Shown here: in pieces, positions 26,326-38,396 of the stretch
Layout of the letters: each line of letters opens with the position of its first letter
Numbering within the stretch: position 1 is the stretch's first letter
Assembly (NCBI RefSeq): GCF_036352135.1
Contig: NZ_CP143578.1
Span: forward strand, 62,001 to 126,000
Direction of reading: 5' to 3'
DNA length: 64,000 bases
Source of the DNA: Metamycoplasma gateae
GTDB taxonomy: Bacteria; Bacillota_I; Bacilli_A; Mycoplasmatales; Metamycoplasmataceae
The notes under the pieces: generated by a model
What the model was told of the DNA's origin: nothing
The model's input: only the letters and a program-made list of their open reading frames with translations
The model's database searches: none
Made by a program: the position numbers and the translations under genes

Positions 26326-26834
26326 TATTTTCTTCTTTGTAGCAATAACTTTATAATGTAGCAAAATATAAAAGTTAAATCCATTATAAATTGTTATTAT
26401 TAATTCATTCCAACTAAAATATTAAGAACATTTAATATTAGCTAAATTAAAACCTTGCTAAAAGACTAAATCTAACAGTTGTAAAATATAAAAAATCAAT
26501 AATATATGCATTCAAAATTGCGTTTTTAATAATGAAGATATTTCTTGCAATTCATTGTTTATCATCAAACTCAAAAATATAGAAGAAGCATTTCATTTTG
26601 GTTTTTTTTACCATAAAATAAAATTGTACTTAATAATGAAAAGCGATATATTTGAACTAATTATATTTTTTAACACTTATTCTTATAATTTAAGGTTTAA
26701 TACAGAAACTAAAGAAATTTAAGTTATTTTTTAAAAATTTTAAAAAGTTCAAAAAAATAACAAAATGTTTTAAAAATATTATTAATTCAAAAATTAAATT
26801 CAACAACAATCTTAATTTTTAAAAATAATTAATT
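26326..26834. other. Gene-free A+T-rich stretch, possible decayed ORF
   Basis: About 500 bases with no intact gene on either strand. One 47-codon open stretch on the plus strand (about 26578-26720, beginning IEEAFHFGFFYHKIK) looks protein-like but has no start, and stops bracket it. I cannot assign it to a family. Confidence 0.4.
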
Positions 26835-26848
26835 TATAATTAATTAAT

Positions 26849-29204
<2,356 letters not shown>

Positions 29205-29233
29205 TTATAAAATCATAATTTATAAAAGGATAA

Positions 29234-31141
29234 ATGAAAAAAAATAAAAAAATAAGCTTTATGTTTCTTAGTCTCACTCCATTGCCTTTATTAAGCATTG
29301 GTTGTGTTGAAGAAACAAATACAACTGATACAAAAAAGAAAGAAATTATTTTAGTAATAAATCAAAAACTTGGTGATTTATCGAATTTTAAAAATTCTTT
29401 AGTTGATGAAAAATATAATGAATTAAAAGAAAAAATAGAATTATTTTTAGCTAATATAGATCAAGAAAACCTAAACAATTTAAATTTAATTGAATTAACA
29501 CAAATTAAAAATTCAATAGAAAAAACAATAGAAGAATCCGACGTTAAAAAACAACAAATAGATAACAAACAAAAAAAAGATACTAATCCAAAAACACCAG
29601 AGGAAGAACCAACACCTCCTTCTCCTAATCCTCAGTTTCCTCCAAATTTTCCAAATTTTGAAAATACGGAAAATCATAAATACCCTGAGTATGTAAATAA
29701 ATTTAAAAAAGTTGATTCTAATATCTTGTATAAAGAAATATACGATCGTACATTTTCAATAAAATTTGGCACCAAAATACCAAATAGCTCCTTTATATCA
29801 AATGATAGAGGAACTGGATGATTACTTGATTATCATAAATTTAGTAATAGCGTAAATAAATATAAGCTTTTTATTGCAACAAACCTTCATGTCTTAGCAA
29901 ATTTTAGTAATTCGCTTGATGAAGGTTTAAATAAGAAATTAAATTACTATGATCCAGCTGATGAAAAAGTTGTTGCTATAGGACTAGGCAAAACAAAAAA
30001 CAAGCCAAATAATTTTAATAATATTGATAATCTAAACGGACCAAATATTGCAAATCAAAACAATTGAATTGCCAAATATTTTACTAATTCAAAAGAGTTA
30101 GAAGGCTATGATCATAGCGAACAAATTTTAGATACTAAATTCAGTGAAGCTATATCCCAACCGAAAATAGTTTTTGCTGCTTTTGATTTTATGAAAGATG
30201 AAGCAAATGCAAATTATCAAGATAATTTAAAAGCTAAAGCATTAGAAAGATATGAATATTTGAAAAACAATGATTTATTAGATGAAGAATATTTCAAACC
30301 TGCATATGAAAATTATTTCAAAGAAAAAAAACTAATACCAATGATGGTTGATATGGCAATTTTTGAAATTGATATTGATTTAGAAAAAGCAGATTCTACT
30401 TTAAAAACTTGAGTTGAAGAAGCTATTAGTGCATTAGATTCTTATTTAGATAGAATAAAAAATACTGATATTCTTCCAAATCAAGATAAAAACATTTCTA
30501 AATATATGCTAACAACCGATTATGTGTCAGCATTAAAAAAAGCACAAAATGAAAACAACTTATTCAACTTAGAAAACATATTTATTGGTGGTTATCCATA
30601 CGAAAATCCAACAACTTCATATTGAATAAAAAATAACCCAAGCGAAAGATGATCAAAAGATATCAAGTCGTACAATCGTAGCCCGGTTAATGAAAAAACG
30701 TTTGCATTACCAAAAAATAATTGAGAAAGCAAACTTGAATTTGGTAATAACTTATCAATTTTTGATAAGTCTTGAAGAAGAATAATGGCTTCATGATATG
30801 GATATCATTATAACATTAATTTTTCTTCATTATATTATGGCGCATCTGGATCATTAGCATATAATGAATTTGGCCAAATGATAGGAATATATGATGCAGT
30901 AACCTCATCAGTAAGTTCTGGTGATTTATTGCAATATGGTGGAGTAGCTCCTTTTATTCAATCTCACGATTTAGAAGCAATTGATGGTAGCAAATTATAT
31001 GCTTATAACTTGATTGATGCAACTGATAAAGAAAAATATTCAAAACAAAAAAATTCGTTTAGAGAAAATTTGAAAATTTTATATCCAAATGGTTTTGAAG
31101 ACGGAGAAAATACAACCAAATTATTTGATAATGGGTACTAA
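29234..31141 (+). CDS. MIP-family serine protease-like lipoprotein (solitary)
   Basis: The 635-residue protein has a lipoprotein signal peptide (lipobox LSIGC, Cys at residue 24), a Pro-rich linker (about residues 120-138) and a trypsin-like protease domain of the mycoplasma Ig-protease (MIP, DUF31) type. The block GTGWLLDY precedes FIATNLHV with His219, IFEIDIDL supplies a likely Asp, and YYGASGSLAYN contains Ser538 in G-x-S-G-S. MIP proteins cleave the IgG heavy chain when IgG is held by MIB. No MIB gene is adjacent, so its target may differ. Many Trp codons are TGA. Compared with the copy at 47555 it is shorter and lacks the long charged coiled-coil insert. Confidence 0.85.
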
Positions 31142-31163
31142 TTTGTACCCATTTTTATTTGTT
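31130..31163 (+). terminator. Terminator overlapping the end of the MIP-like gene
   Basis: A 9-bp stem (AATGGGTAC 31130-31138 with GTACCCATT 31145-31153) encloses the TAA stop and is followed by T-rich sequence. Confidence 0.8.
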
Positions 31164-31277
31164 TTTATCAATTTATTGAAAAATAATCATATCTTTTATA
31201 AAAAACAAATAATCTTAATATTAATAATAAACAAACATTGGAACCTTCTATAAATTATAAATTTATAGATTTTTTGA

Positions 31278-31283
31278 TACAAT
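31278..31283 (+). promoter_or_regulatory. -10 element of obg (leaderless type)
   Basis: TACAAT ends 7 bases before the obg ATG; no Shine-Dalgarno is present. Confidence 0.5.
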
Positions 31284-31290
31284 TAAGAAC

Positions 31291-32562
31291 ATGAAATTTA
31301 TCGATGAAGTAAATATATTAGTAATAGCAGGAAAAGGTGGCGATGGAATTATAAGTTTTCGTCGTGAAGCAAACGTTGACAAAGGTGGTCCTGACGGTGG
31401 CGACGGAGGAAATGGAGGTTCAATTTATTTTCAAGGAGATCCTGGACAAAATACTCTATTACCTTTTTATTATCAAAATAAAATAGTTGCAGAACCAGGT
31501 GAAAATGGAAAACCAAAGAACGCCTTTGGAAGAGGTGGAACTGATTTAGTAGTAAAAGTACCGTTAGGGACTATGGTTTATAAAGAAGGACAATTAATTG
31601 CAGACATTATTACTGAAGAAAAATATTTAATTGCAAAAGGCGGAAAAGGCGGAAAAGGAAATCTTAGATTTAAATCATCAAGAAATACCGCTCCTAGAAT
31701 ATGTGAAAATGGTACGCCAGGACAAAAATTTGACCTCTATTTAACTTTAAAAGTTTTAGCCGATGTTGGTTTTGTAGGTAAGCCAAGTGCTGGTAAAAGT
31801 ACTCTTCTTTCTCAAATTTCCAACGCCAAACCAAAAATAGCTGATTATGACTTTACTACTTTGGTTCCCCAATTAGGTCTTGTAAAATTTTATGAAAATA
31901 ATTTTGTTGTTGCTGATTTACCAGGTCTTATAGAAAAAGCATCTGAAGGTCGTGGGTTAGGAATTCAATTCTTAAAACACATCGAAAGATGTAAAGTAAT
32001 TTGCCATATCATAGATTTCGGTGATGAAAATAAAGATCCTATTTCAGATTTTGAAATCATTAATGATGAATTAAAATCATACAATCTAAAATTAGAAAAA
32101 ATGCCTCAGGTTGTTGTTGCAAATAAATCAGATTTAGAAGCATATGAAAAAAATGTTGAAGCATTTTTACAAAAATATCCAAATATTCAATTAATCAAAA
32201 ATTCAGCGATATCTGATTCAAATATCGAAGAAATTAAAAAGCAATTATGAAATACATTGCAATCAGCAAAAGAAAATTCAGTTGATGAATTAAAAGACGA
32301 TGAAGAAGTTGTTGTTATTAAGTTGGATAAAAAACCTATAGAAATTATAAAATTATCTGAAGACACTTATGAAATAACTGGAGATGATATTTATAAAATA
32401 TATGACAAAATACCTGTTATTTCATTGGATAATTTATGAAGATTTAATTCTAAATTAAAATCTCTTGGTGTTTTTGAAATGATTAAAAATTCAAAAATTA
32501 AAGATGGCGATACAATAAAAATAAAAGATTATGAATTTGTTTGAAACACCGAAGATTTTTAA
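31291..32562 (+). CDS. obg: GTPase Obg/CgtA
   Basis: A 423-residue Obg. The glycine-rich N-terminal domain (GKGGDGIISFRREA, GGPDGGDGGNGG, GKGGKGNLRFKSS) is followed by the G domain with GFVGKPSAGKST (Walker A), DLPGLIEKA (G3), NKSD (G4), and the C-terminal OCT domain ending TIKIKDYEFVWNTEDF. Obg acts in 50S assembly and stress signalling. Trp codons near the domain boundaries are TGA, for example at 32248-32250. Confidence 0.95.
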
Positions 32563-32592
32563 AAAAAATTTTAAGTATTTTTAAAAATAATA

Positions 32593-32598
32593 TATAAT
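32593..32598 (+). promoter_or_regulatory. -10 element of the tRNA cluster
   Basis: TATAAT 29 bases upstream of the first tRNA, in the gap after obg. There is no convincing -35. Confidence 0.5.
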
Positions 32599-32626
32599 AA
32601 TAAAGCATTTAGCAAAAATCGTGCGT

Positions 32627-32703
32627 GGAGAAGTAGCTCAGCTTGGTAGAGCACTTGACTTGGGCTCAAGCGGTCGCAGGTTCGAATCCTGTCTTCTTCA
32701 CCA
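32627..32703 (+). tRNA. tRNA-Pro (UGG)
   Basis: Acceptor GGAGAAG pairs with CTTCTTC. The anticodon stem-loop CTTGA-CTTGGGC-TCAAG gives anticodon TGG. The T-arm is GCAGG-TTCGAAT-CCTGT and CCA is encoded. First of eight tRNAs in one cluster. Confidence 0.95.
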
Positions 32704-32708
32704 TTTAT

Positions 32709-32785
32709 GGGGGGGTAGCTCACCTGGCCAGAGCGCCTGCCTTGCACGCAGGAGGTAGAGGGTTCGAGTCCCTTCCTCTCCACCA
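32709..32785 (+). tRNA. tRNA-Ala (UGC)
   Basis: Acceptor of seven G pairs with CCTCTCC (two G-T pairs). The anticodon loop CTTGCAC in stem CCTGC/GCAGG gives TGC. CCA is encoded. Confidence 0.95.
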
Positions 32786-32788
32786 TAT

Positions 32789-32865
32789 GGCACTGTAGCT
32801 CAGTTGGTTAGAGCGTCCGGTTCATACCCGGAAGGTCAAGAGTTCGACTCTCTTCGGTGCTACCA
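32789..32865 (+). tRNA. tRNA-Met elongator (CAU)
   Basis: Anticodon loop TTCATAC in stem TCCGG/CCGGA gives CAT. Acceptor GGCACTG with CGGTGCT and the TACCA end resemble the B. subtilis elongator Met tRNA, which separates it from the other two CAT tRNAs in the cluster. CCA is encoded. Confidence 0.85.
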
Positions 32866-32894
32866 AATGAAAAACCCAATAGGGATAAAAAGAT

Positions 32895-32970
32895 GGACCC
32901 ATAGCTCAATGGTTAGAGCAACCGGCTCATAACCGGTCGGTTACAGGTTCGAGTCCTGTTGGGTCCACCA
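32895..32970 (+). tRNA. tRNA-Ile2 (CAU, lysidine type)
   Basis: Acceptor GGACCCA pairs perfectly with TGGGTCC. The anticodon loop CTCATAA in stem ACCGG/CCGGT gives CAT. The body (GGACC ... GGTCCACCA) matches the Ile2 tRNA of Firmicutes, whose C34 is converted to lysidine by TilS to read AUA. The assignment as Ile rather than Met is by resemblance. CCA is encoded. Confidence 0.8.
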
Positions 32971-32972
32971 GT

Positions 32973-33063
32973 GGGCAATTACCCAAGAGGCTGAAGGGAG
33001 CAGTCTTGAAAACTGCCAGGGGCTTCACGGCCCGCGGGGGTTCAAATCCCTCATTGCCCGCCA
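32973..33063 (+). tRNA. tRNA-Ser (UGA)
   Basis: Acceptor GGGCAAT pairs with ATTGCCC. Anticodon loop CTTGAAA in stem GCAGT/ACTGC gives TGA. A long variable arm makes it 91 nt, as expected for Ser. CCA is encoded. Confidence 0.95.
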
Positions 33064-33069
33064 TTATAT

Positions 33070-33145
33070 AGCGGAGTAGAGCAGGCGGCAGCTCGTTGGG
33101 CTCATAACCCAAAGGTCATTGGTTCGATTCCAATCTCCGCAACCA
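33070..33145 (+). tRNA. Initiator tRNA-fMet (CAU)
   Basis: The anticodon stem ends in three G-C pairs (TTGGG/CCCAA around CTCATAA), the D-stem has the initiator A11-U24 pair, and position 1 does not pair with A72 (A1 against A72). These are initiator hallmarks. Acceptor pairs 2-7 are GCGGAG with CTCCGC. CCA is encoded. Confidence 0.9.
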
Positions 33146-33146
33146 C

Positions 33147-33223
33147 GGTCCAGTGGTAAAGTGGTTTAATACGCTTCCCTGTCACGGAAGAGATCGCGGG
33201 TTCAATTCCCGTCTGGACCGCCA
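33147..33223 (+). tRNA. tRNA-Asp (GUC)
   Basis: Acceptor GGTCCAG pairs with CTGGACC. Anticodon loop CTGTCAC in stem CTTCC/GGAAG gives GTC. Discriminator G and encoded CCA. Confidence 0.95.
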
Positions 33224-33224
33224 T

Positions 33225-33300
33225 GGCTCTGTAGCTCAGTTGGTAGAGCAACGGACTGAAGCTCCGTGTGTCGCTGGTTCGATTCCTGCCGGAGCCACCA
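33225..33300 (+). tRNA. tRNA-Phe (GAA)
   Basis: Acceptor GGCTCTG pairs with CGGAGCC (G-T and T-G pairs inside). Anticodon loop CTGAAGC in stem ACGGA/TCCGT gives GAA. CCA is encoded. Last tRNA before the terminator. Confidence 0.95.
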
Positions 33301-33315
33301 TTTCAGAAATGACTT

Positions 33316-33338
33316 AACACCGAAAGGTGTTTTTTTTA
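33316..33338 (+). terminator. Terminator of the tRNA cluster
   Basis: AACACC and GGTGTT enclose a GAAA tetraloop and are followed by a T run. Confidence 0.9.
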
Positions 33339-33397
33339 TTATTATTTATAATTATTTATTTTATTAATATAATAGAAAACAAAAAATATCATTACTG

Positions 33398-33403
33398 TAT
33401 AAT
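33398..33403 (+). promoter_or_regulatory. -10 element of the PQ-loop gene (leaderless type)
   Basis: TATAAT is followed by 8 bases and the ATG at 33412; there is no Shine-Dalgarno. Confidence 0.6.
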
Positions 33404-33411
33404 TTTTAGTT

Positions 33412-34215
33412 ATGAACACGTTAGAAATTTTTATTCAAATTTTTGGTGCACTTGGTTCAATTGTTACTATTATGCTAGGTGTACCTCAACTTATAAGATT
33501 GCTAAAGACAAAGAAAGCTGAAAATATTAATTATTATTCATTTTGAATTTTTCATGTAGGTATTATTGTTTGAATAATATATGGAGTATTTACACCAAAT
33601 GAAAATGGTTGATATATATTCTTAGCGAACCTATTCTGCTCATTTATCTATGCTTTCACGATGTTTTATTTATATTATTATAATAAGAACATATCAAAAA
33701 AACAATTAGGATACGCAGTTTTAGCTATAGTATTATCAGAACTTTTGGTAATTTCTTTATTTGGTGTTTTCTTGGTATTAGTACATCAAAAAATTAATCT
33801 TCAAATGTTTTATCCTGTTGAACCTAAAACAAATGTTTATATAGGTAAAATTGCAGTGTTTGATAAGACAAAATCATTAATAATTGGACTAATAACCCCA
33901 GCATGTACAACATTAGCATTTACACCTCAATTAATTAAAGGATTTAAAACAAAAAACTTTAAAGGCTTAAGTCCGTGAATGCCATTTTTATTTATAATAA
34001 ACAATACTTGATGAATTCTATTTTTCTCTTTAAGTATTGTAAGAGCAAAACAAATTGGAACTGAATCGGAATTAGCAACTCTTAATGCATTAATAGGTGC
34101 TTTAATATGACAAATTGTTTCAACAATCGTTTATACGGCACAATTTTCATTAATACTTTCATATGAAATAAAAACGAAAAAACAAAACATCCAAAATCAA
34201 GTAATTACATCATAA
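33412..34215 (+). CDS. PQ-loop repeat membrane protein
   Basis: A 267-residue membrane protein with about seven hydrophobic segments and two PQ-loop motifs: [18 protein letters not shown] near residue 22 and [20 protein letters not shown] near residue 170. Two PQ-loop bundles joined by a linker helix is the SWEET/PQ-loop transporter layout, so a sugar or amino-acid transporter is plausible, but the substrate is unknown. Confidence 0.8.
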
Positions 34216-34221
34216 TTAATA

Positions 34222-34250
34222 AAAAAAACAAGAAGAATCTTGTTTTTTTT
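34222..34250 (+). terminator. Terminator after the PQ-loop gene
   Basis: ACAAGA (34228-34233) pairs with TCTTGT (34238-34243), flanked by an A run and a T run that extend the stem. Confidence 0.85.
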
Positions 34251-34358
34251 ATTAATTTGTTAAAAAAATTATTGAAAAACCCACTTTTTTTTGAATGTGA
34301 TTAAATTAAGTTGGTTTATAAATTATTTAAACTAAATAAAAATTTTAATAGGAAAAAA

Positions 34359-34868
34359 ATGAAATTTAAAGTTAGAAAGAAAGAAACCTTTATTAATGCA
34401 GCAATAATTTTAGTATTTGCTACGCCATTTCTTATTTGATTTGCAGTTTGATCTGCTTTTTCAGCTTCTTTTGCAAGTCTTGTAAGGTCTGGGGATGAAG
34501 CATTGTTTAATTTTATTAAAATATTTCAATCTGCCGAAGATGTACTATCATTCAAAGAAGCTAGAACAATAGTGCATGTATTTTGCATAATCTTAACTAT
34601 TGTATTCTTAGCTGTAATAATTCTTGATGCTTTTGTAATATACAGACTATATACTTTAAAAGAATTAGTTATAACTGAAGAAAATTTGGAAATTGTATAC
34701 GAAAATAAAACAAAGAAAATTGCATTTAAAGATATACAAGATGTAATAGTAAGAAAATCGCATTACATAAGAATTAAATTCAAAAACAAATGATTACAGT
34801 TTGCGACAATATTATTTAAAGGCGAAAAATTCAAACAAGAGTTAATGAAGAAAATGTCTCAAATTTAA
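34359..34868 (+). CDS. Two-pass membrane protein with PH-like C terminus
   Basis: A 169-residue protein: two hydrophobic segments (about residues 12-34 and 69-92), then a beta-rich domain (LVITEENLEIVYENKTKKIAF, DIQDVIVRKSHYIRIKFKNK) reminiscent of bacterial PH-like membrane proteins. Three Trp codons are TGA. The ribosome-binding site is weak (TAGGAA). Function unknown. Confidence 0.7.
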
Positions 34869-34887
34869 GATGTTTATCAACAAAATA

Positions 34888-34917
34888 TAGTCTCTTTTTA
34901 AGAGGCTATTTATTTTC
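34888..34917. terminator. Terminator between convergent genes
   Basis: TAGTCTCTT (34888-34896) and AAGAGGCTA (34900-34908) form a 9-bp stem with one G-T pair. It separates the plus-strand membrane gene from yigZ on the minus strand; the T run is better on the plus strand. Confidence 0.7.
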
Positions 34918-34928
34918 TAAAATATAAA

Positions 34929-35279
34929 TTATTCATTATCAAAAAGTAATTTTGCAGCTTGTAAGTATGCTCTTAATAAATTACTTTTCCCAAGTTCTAT
35001 TCCGCCAAAATATCTTATAACTACCAATAATTTATTTTCCATTTTTTTACTATTTAAATAAGTATAAAGAGGTATTCCAGCTACTCCTTTTGGTTCGCGG
35101 TCATCAGTATATCCATTAATGATAATATCATTATCTTTTATAATATAAGCATAAACAATATGTCTTGCTTTTTTATGTTCTTTCCAAAGGTTCTCAATTA
35201 TACTTTTTACTTCTTCTTTTGAATTTATTTCAAATAAAATAGATATAAACTTTGACTTTTTGATTTCTAGAATCTTCAT
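34929..35279 (-). CDS. YigZ/IMPACT-family protein
   Basis: A 116-residue protein matching the IMPACT N-terminal (UPF0029) domain: KSKFISILFEI, KARHIVYAYII, the signature NGYTDDREPKGVAGIPL, and RYFGGIELGKSNLLRAY. It lacks the C-terminal domain of YigZ and is thus the short form. Cellular role is not established. The ATG is preceded by a TATAAT 6 bases away and no Shine-Dalgarno. Confidence 0.88.
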   Translation of the reverse strand: MKILEIKKSKFISILFEINSKEEVKSIIENLWKEHKKARHIVYAYIIKDNDIIINGYTDDREPKGVAGIPLYTYLNSKKMENKLLVVIRYFGGIELGKSNLLRAYLQAAKLLFDNE

Positions 35280-35285
35280 TTTATT

Positions 35286-35305
35286 ATTATAACATTTGTT
35301 ATAAT
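35286..35305. promoter_or_regulatory. Divergent leaderless promoters in an inverted repeat
   Basis: TTATAAC and GTTATAA form an inverted repeat with a 4-base centre. One arm is the minus-strand TATAAT (35291-35286), 6 bases from the yigZ ATG. The other is the plus-strand TATAAT (35300-35305), 9 bases from the rluD ATG. Confidence 0.6.
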
Positions 35306-35314
35306 TTTAAAATT

Positions 35315-36211
35315 ATGTTAAAGCTTATTGTTAATTATTCTGAAAGAATTGATAAATATATCACAAATAATTCTGAAATTACAAGAAATGATATTCAGCA
35401 ACTTATTAAAGAAGGAGCAGTATTTGTAAATAAGGTAAAAATTAATAAAAATAAATTTGTAGTCAAAGAAAATGATGAAATTGAAGTAATTAAGATAATT
35501 GAAAAACAGTTGAATGTTGAAGAACAAAATATTGAATTAGATATTGTATATGAAAATGATGATTATTTAGTTATTAATAAACCTTCTGGCTTAGTGGTAC
35601 ATCCAGCTCCTGGTCACAGAGACAATACATTAGTAAATGGTTTGATGTATCATTTCAAAAATAATTTAAGTAATGTTAATGGTTTATTAAGATTAGGTGT
35701 TGTTCATCGTATAGACAAAGATACAAGCGGGCTTTTAATTATTGCAAAAAACAATACAACTCATAATTATTTTGCTTCGCTGTTAAAAGAACATAAAATT
35801 AACAGAACATATTTAGCAATAGTCGATGGAAAAATTCCTAACAAAAAAATGCATATTGATTTACCGATTGGCCGTGATTTAAAAAATAGACAAAAATTTG
35901 CAGTAACTGAACAAAATTCAAAACATGCATATACAATGATAGAAGTTTTAAGATATTTAAAAATAGACAATAAGGACAAAACTCTTGTTAAATGTAATCT
36001 AAAAACTGGAAGAACCCATCAAATAAGAGTTCATTTAAATTATATAAAACACCCAGTTTATGGAGACCCTATATACAATAAAAAAATCGATGAATTTAAT
36101 CAAAGGTTGCATGCGGTTGAGCTTGAATTTATTGATAACAATGGAAATAAAATGCATTTTGAAGCTCCGCTACCTAAAAAAATGCTTGATGAAATTGAAC
36201 TTGCTAAATAA
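35315..36211 (+). CDS. rluD: RluA/RluD-family 23S rRNA pseudouridine synthase
   Basis: A 298-residue protein with an N-terminal S4 RNA-binding domain (NSEITRNDIQQLIKEGAVFVN), the motif I block DDYLVINKPSGLVVHP, and the catalytic HRIDKDTSGLL with Asp134. The C-terminal part has KTGRTHQIRVHL and HPVYGDPIY. S4 plus this catalytic pattern fits RluD, which makes pseudouridines in helix 69 of 23S; the exact site is inferred. Probably leaderless mRNA. Confidence 0.9.
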   Translation: MLKLIVNYSERIDKYITNNSEITRNDIQQLIKEGAVFVNKVKINKNKFVVKENDEIEVIKIIEKQLNVEEQNIELDIVYENDDYLVINKPSGLVVHPAPGHRDNTLVNGLMYHFKNNLSNVNGLLRLGVVHRIDKDTSGLLIIAKNNTTHNYFASLLKEHKINRTYLAIVDGKIPNKKMHIDLPIGRDLKNRQKFAVTEQNSKHAYTMIEVLRYLKIDNKDKTLVKCNLKTGRTHQIRVHLNYIKHPVYGDPIYNKKIDEFNQRLHAVELEFIDNNGNKMHFEAPLPKKMLDEIELAK

Positions 36212-36226
36212 AATTAGGTTATAGTT

Positions 36227-36232
36227 TATAAT
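36227..36232 (+). promoter_or_regulatory. -10 element of the membrane/lipoprotein trio
   Basis: TATAAT about 48 bases before the ATG at 36280, with an A+T-rich inverted repeat between them. The trio genes follow one another within 25 bases each. Confidence 0.4.
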
Positions 36233-36279
36233 TTATTTAATATTTATTATTTATAATAAATAAAGTTAAAAGGAGAATA

Positions 36280-37260
36280 ATGAGAAGAATAGATTTAGCA
36301 GCCTATAAATCGACAACAGAGCTGTATGAAAAAAATAAAAAAAATATTAAATTAAGATGAATTCTATTTTCAGTTTTTTTGATTGCAATAGTAATCTTAT
36401 TAACAGCAGCATTAATCGAATATTCTGCAAATAAACAAAATTACATCGCTAATTATTTTATTATTTTTTCTAAAAACAAGGCACCTTCTGAAGCGGAAGA
36501 GATATCAAAACAATTATATAATCAAAAATTTGCAATTTCTTTGGTTATGTCATTATTATCAGCAGCATTTTTCATCTGACATATATTTTCATTAAATTCC
36601 GCATTTAAGGCAAAAGATTTTACAAAATACTCTAGATGGCTTTCAATGCTTTATAGTACTATATTAATATTTACAATTTTAAATTTATTTTTATCAGGTT
36701 TTTCTATTTTTAGAATTCAAAGTTGAAATATAAACCAAATTTTGAGTCTTATTTTTACAATAATATTAATAGTTGGATACTTTACATTATATTGACCATG
36801 TTCTTCAATAATTAGAGCATTTAGAAACTTCAAAGTGCAACAACAATTTAAGGAATTACAAAATAATCCTATGATTATGTTTAATCAAATGTTTGGAAAC
36901 CAATTTAATCAACCAAATAATATGGATAATGATATAAAACATTCTGAAAATAATGATTTAGATTTAAATAAATCAGAAGATAATGACAATCAAAAAATAA
37001 ATAATGATGATATTGATTACCGTTCTCAATTAGAAACATTGGATAATGAAAAATTAATCTTGATGGCTGAAAAATTAAATATTTTTGATGCAAAAAGTCT
37101 TGAAAGAAATAAACTAATTGAAAAAATTATTATAATTTTCCAAAATTTAGATAAAAGCAAACAATCTAAACAAGCTCAAACTAATAAAACTAATGAAGCA
37201 AAAAATGAAGAAGAAAATAGAAATTCTTCGAACGATCAACAAGATGATCAAATAAATTAA
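36280..37260 (+). CDS. Four-pass membrane protein with SAP-like tail
   Basis: The 326-residue protein has four hydrophobic segments (about residues 27-46, 85-102, 123-142, 155-172) followed by a hydrophilic Asn/Asp/Lys-rich tail. Around residues 250-290 the tail has a helix-turn-helix-like repeat (LETLDNEKLILMAEKLNIF) resembling SAP or Rho-N type helical motifs; this is tentative. AAAAGGAG precedes the start. First of three tightly spaced genes: two membrane proteins and a lipoprotein. I do not recognise the family. Confidence 0.75.
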
Positions 37261-37283
37261 AATGTTAAGAATAAAGGTTATTT

Positions 37284-38390
37284 ATGAATGAAATATTACT
37301 TAGCCAAAATAATTCTGCCGAAGCTAGCAAAAGCTCTGGCCATTTTTTAATTTATTCTTTAGTTTTAACTGTTTTATTTATTGTTAATATTTATTTATTG
37401 ATTAAGTTTTTTGTTAATTTCAAAAGAAGCATCGATAAAACAAAAACCATTTTAAAAGAATATTTAATAAAAAGGTATGTTCAGGGATTTAAAGTTAATA
37501 GCACTGCATTTTTTAATATTATTATGATTTCCTTGCTAACTTTAGTCCAGATAATTTTTTCAAGTGTTTCATTATCTAAAATATATTCGACAAATAATCA
37601 AAATAATAATACTTATGTTTCGTTTTTTGTTGCATCAATTGTGGCCGGGGCAATTTTGGCACTATCATTTGGGTTATCACTTTTGATAATATTTATCATT
37701 AAATTTAATTATCCACAGTACAAAAAGCACTTGGAAGAGATAAAACTTGAAACAATTTCTCTAAAGGAATCAAAATTAAATGAATTAGATAATAATTATC
37801 CAAAAAATATTAATATAGATTTTGACAAATTGAAATCATCAAATATATTATTATTTAATCTATTTAAACAATGAATCAAAAATTACAACACCCTAAATGA
37901 AATTGATTTCAAAAAACAATACAATATTTTCTTAGATCAACTTTTTAAAATAAATTATTTTGAAGAATTCATGATTAATGAACAAAAACAAAATGATTTA
38001 AATGAACAAAAAAATAATGAAAACAATCTAGAAAAAAATAATTATTTAAGTGTTGCTGAAAAAGAAATTGCTTGGATGCAAAAAGTTGATCAAAAAGCAA
38101 AAATAATGAACGATGAAAAAAATCTTTCAAAAATTTCAAAAGAAGAATTTAATAAAAAATATGAAGAATATGTTTATTCAGTAAGATCTCTTGATCCTTT
38201 GTATCAAAATACTTCTAAGAATTCTTGATTATTTTATCGTGATTCTCAAACCGAAGATCTTTTTTACAATACAAATACTGTTATATCATTTTCATTCAAT
38301 GATGATTTGCAATTTGAAGAATATGAACTATTAGATTTTTTAAAAGTGTATAGAAATTGCTTAATTTCAAAATTCTTATTAACAAAATAA
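37284..38390 (+). CDS. Three-pass membrane protein with charged tail
   Basis: A 368-residue protein with hydrophobic segments near residues 22-45, 73-95 and 113-140 and a long Lys/Glu/Asn-rich C-terminal cytoplasmic region with coiled-coil character, ending FLKVYRNCLISKFLLTK. It follows the previous gene by 23 bases and precedes the lipoprotein gene by 6. Family not recognised; the shared layout with its upstream neighbour suggests joint function. Confidence 0.75.
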
Positions 38391-38396
38391 AATAAT

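Noticed and set aside
32571..33112. Minus-strand open frames across the tRNA cluster
   Set aside because: They are translations of tRNA genes on the opposite strand.
36905..37093. Minus-strand and other frame-shadow open frames throughout the window
   Set aside because: They overlap well-supported genes, lack ribosome-binding sites and have only A+T-driven composition.
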